In this document: in pieces, positions 33,445 through 33,613 of the stretch
Numbering within the stretch: the first letter of the stretch is position 1
Layout: every line of letters begins with the position of its first letter
Source: Streptosporangiaceae bacterium
Lineage (GTDB): Bacteria; Actinomycetota; Actinomycetes; Streptosporangiales; Streptosporangiaceae
Reading direction: 5' to 3'
Assembly: GCA_030038495.1 (NCBI GenBank)
Contig: JASHOV010000143.1
Location: forward strand, 1 to 33,613
DNA length: 33,613 nucleotides
Notes under the pieces: generated by a model
Databases searched by the model: none
What the model was told of the DNA's origin: nothing
What the model saw: the letters and a program-made list of their open reading frames with translations, nothing else
Translations under genes and position numbers: made by a program

Positions 33445-33613
33445 ATGCGGCCGCCCGACGAGACGTCACGCGGCGCCGGTTCCTGGGCCTGGCGGCTTCG
33501 GCGGCGGTAACGAGCGCGGCGGTAACGGGCGCGGTGGTGACCGGCGCGGCCGTAGTGGCGGCAGCGGTGACCGGCTGCGCCGCCGGTGACGGCGCCGCTT
33601 CCGATGGCAGCAC
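33441..33613 (+). CDS. Tat-signal lipoprotein, partial at window edge
   Basis: 57 codons visible. GTG at 33441 overlaps the HlyD-like stop (GTGA), so it is translationally coupled. Twin-arginine motif RRDVTRRRFLGLAA, an Ala/Val/Thr-rich hydrophobic core containing 15-bp DNA repeats (33501-33545), and a lipobox-like AVTGC. Export folded and anchoring to the outer membrane face are inferred. The mature protein lies outside the window, so no function can be given; a glycan-modifying enzyme would fit the neighbours. Confidence 0.75.
   Translation, partial: MNAAARRDVTRRRFLGLAASAAVTSAAVTGAVVTGAAVVAAAVTGCAAGDGAASDGS

Overview
The window is 33.6 kb of very high-GC DNA with GTG/TTG starts, short intergenic gaps and stop/start overlaps. 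Gene content (AftD-like arabinosyltransferase family, Imm52 immunity protein, Rv2525c-like glycoside hydrolase, CPBP protease with a PPGW-rich tail, full Kdp system) points to an actinomycete. A Streptosporangiales/Treboniaceae-type soil organism is my best guess, but it is not proven. No rRNA, tRNA, CRISPR array, transposase, integrase or origin was seen.

Layout. (1) 1-9473, envelope glycan locus: a leftward pair (SAM methyltransferase, then an AftD-like DUF3367 GT-C protein that runs off the left edge, coupled by an ATGA overlap) faces a rightward set (GT4 glycosyltransferase, GT-C-like polytopic protein, UPF0104/LPG-synthase-type flippase-like protein). A 10-mer, TCGGTGAAAT, occurs in the divergent promoter region and twice, inverted, before the flippase-like gene. 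(2) 9546-11591, a LysR regulator divergent from a CPBP-family membrane protein. (3) 11588-12891, decayed DNA: a frameshifted TPR-regulator remnant on the minus strand and a possible toxin C-terminus just before an intact Imm52 immunity gene. (4) 12950-16175, a P-loop kinase and an agmatinase leftward, and a tyrosine-phosphatase-family protein and an Lrp/AsnC regulator rightward. (5) 16286-18410, a small one-TM protein next to a KimA-like APC permease. (6) 18421-20865, a secreted Rv2525c/DUF1906-type protein with a C-terminal propeller-like region. (7) 20973-29976, the potassium operon on the minus strand, in transcription order: leader micro-ORF, kdpF, kdpA, kdpB, kdpC, KdpE-type regulator 1, kdpD, KdpE-type regulator 2. 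(8) 30169-33613, a processive-type GT2 synthase divergent from an HlyD-like membrane-fusion protein that overlaps a Tat-signal lipoprotein gene running off the right edge.

How the genes work together. Two themes dominate: synthesis and export of cell-surface polysaccharide (both ends), and potassium uptake (the middle: the Kdp P-type ATPase with its sensor, plus a probable KimA-type importer). The most unusual points are the kdpD gene lying between two complete KdpE-like regulators, a 29-codon ORF with a strong ribosome binding site heading the kdp operon, an orphan immunity gene with toxin debris, repeated intergenic sequence motifs, and in-frame 15- or 18-bp tandem repeats at the ends of several proteins.
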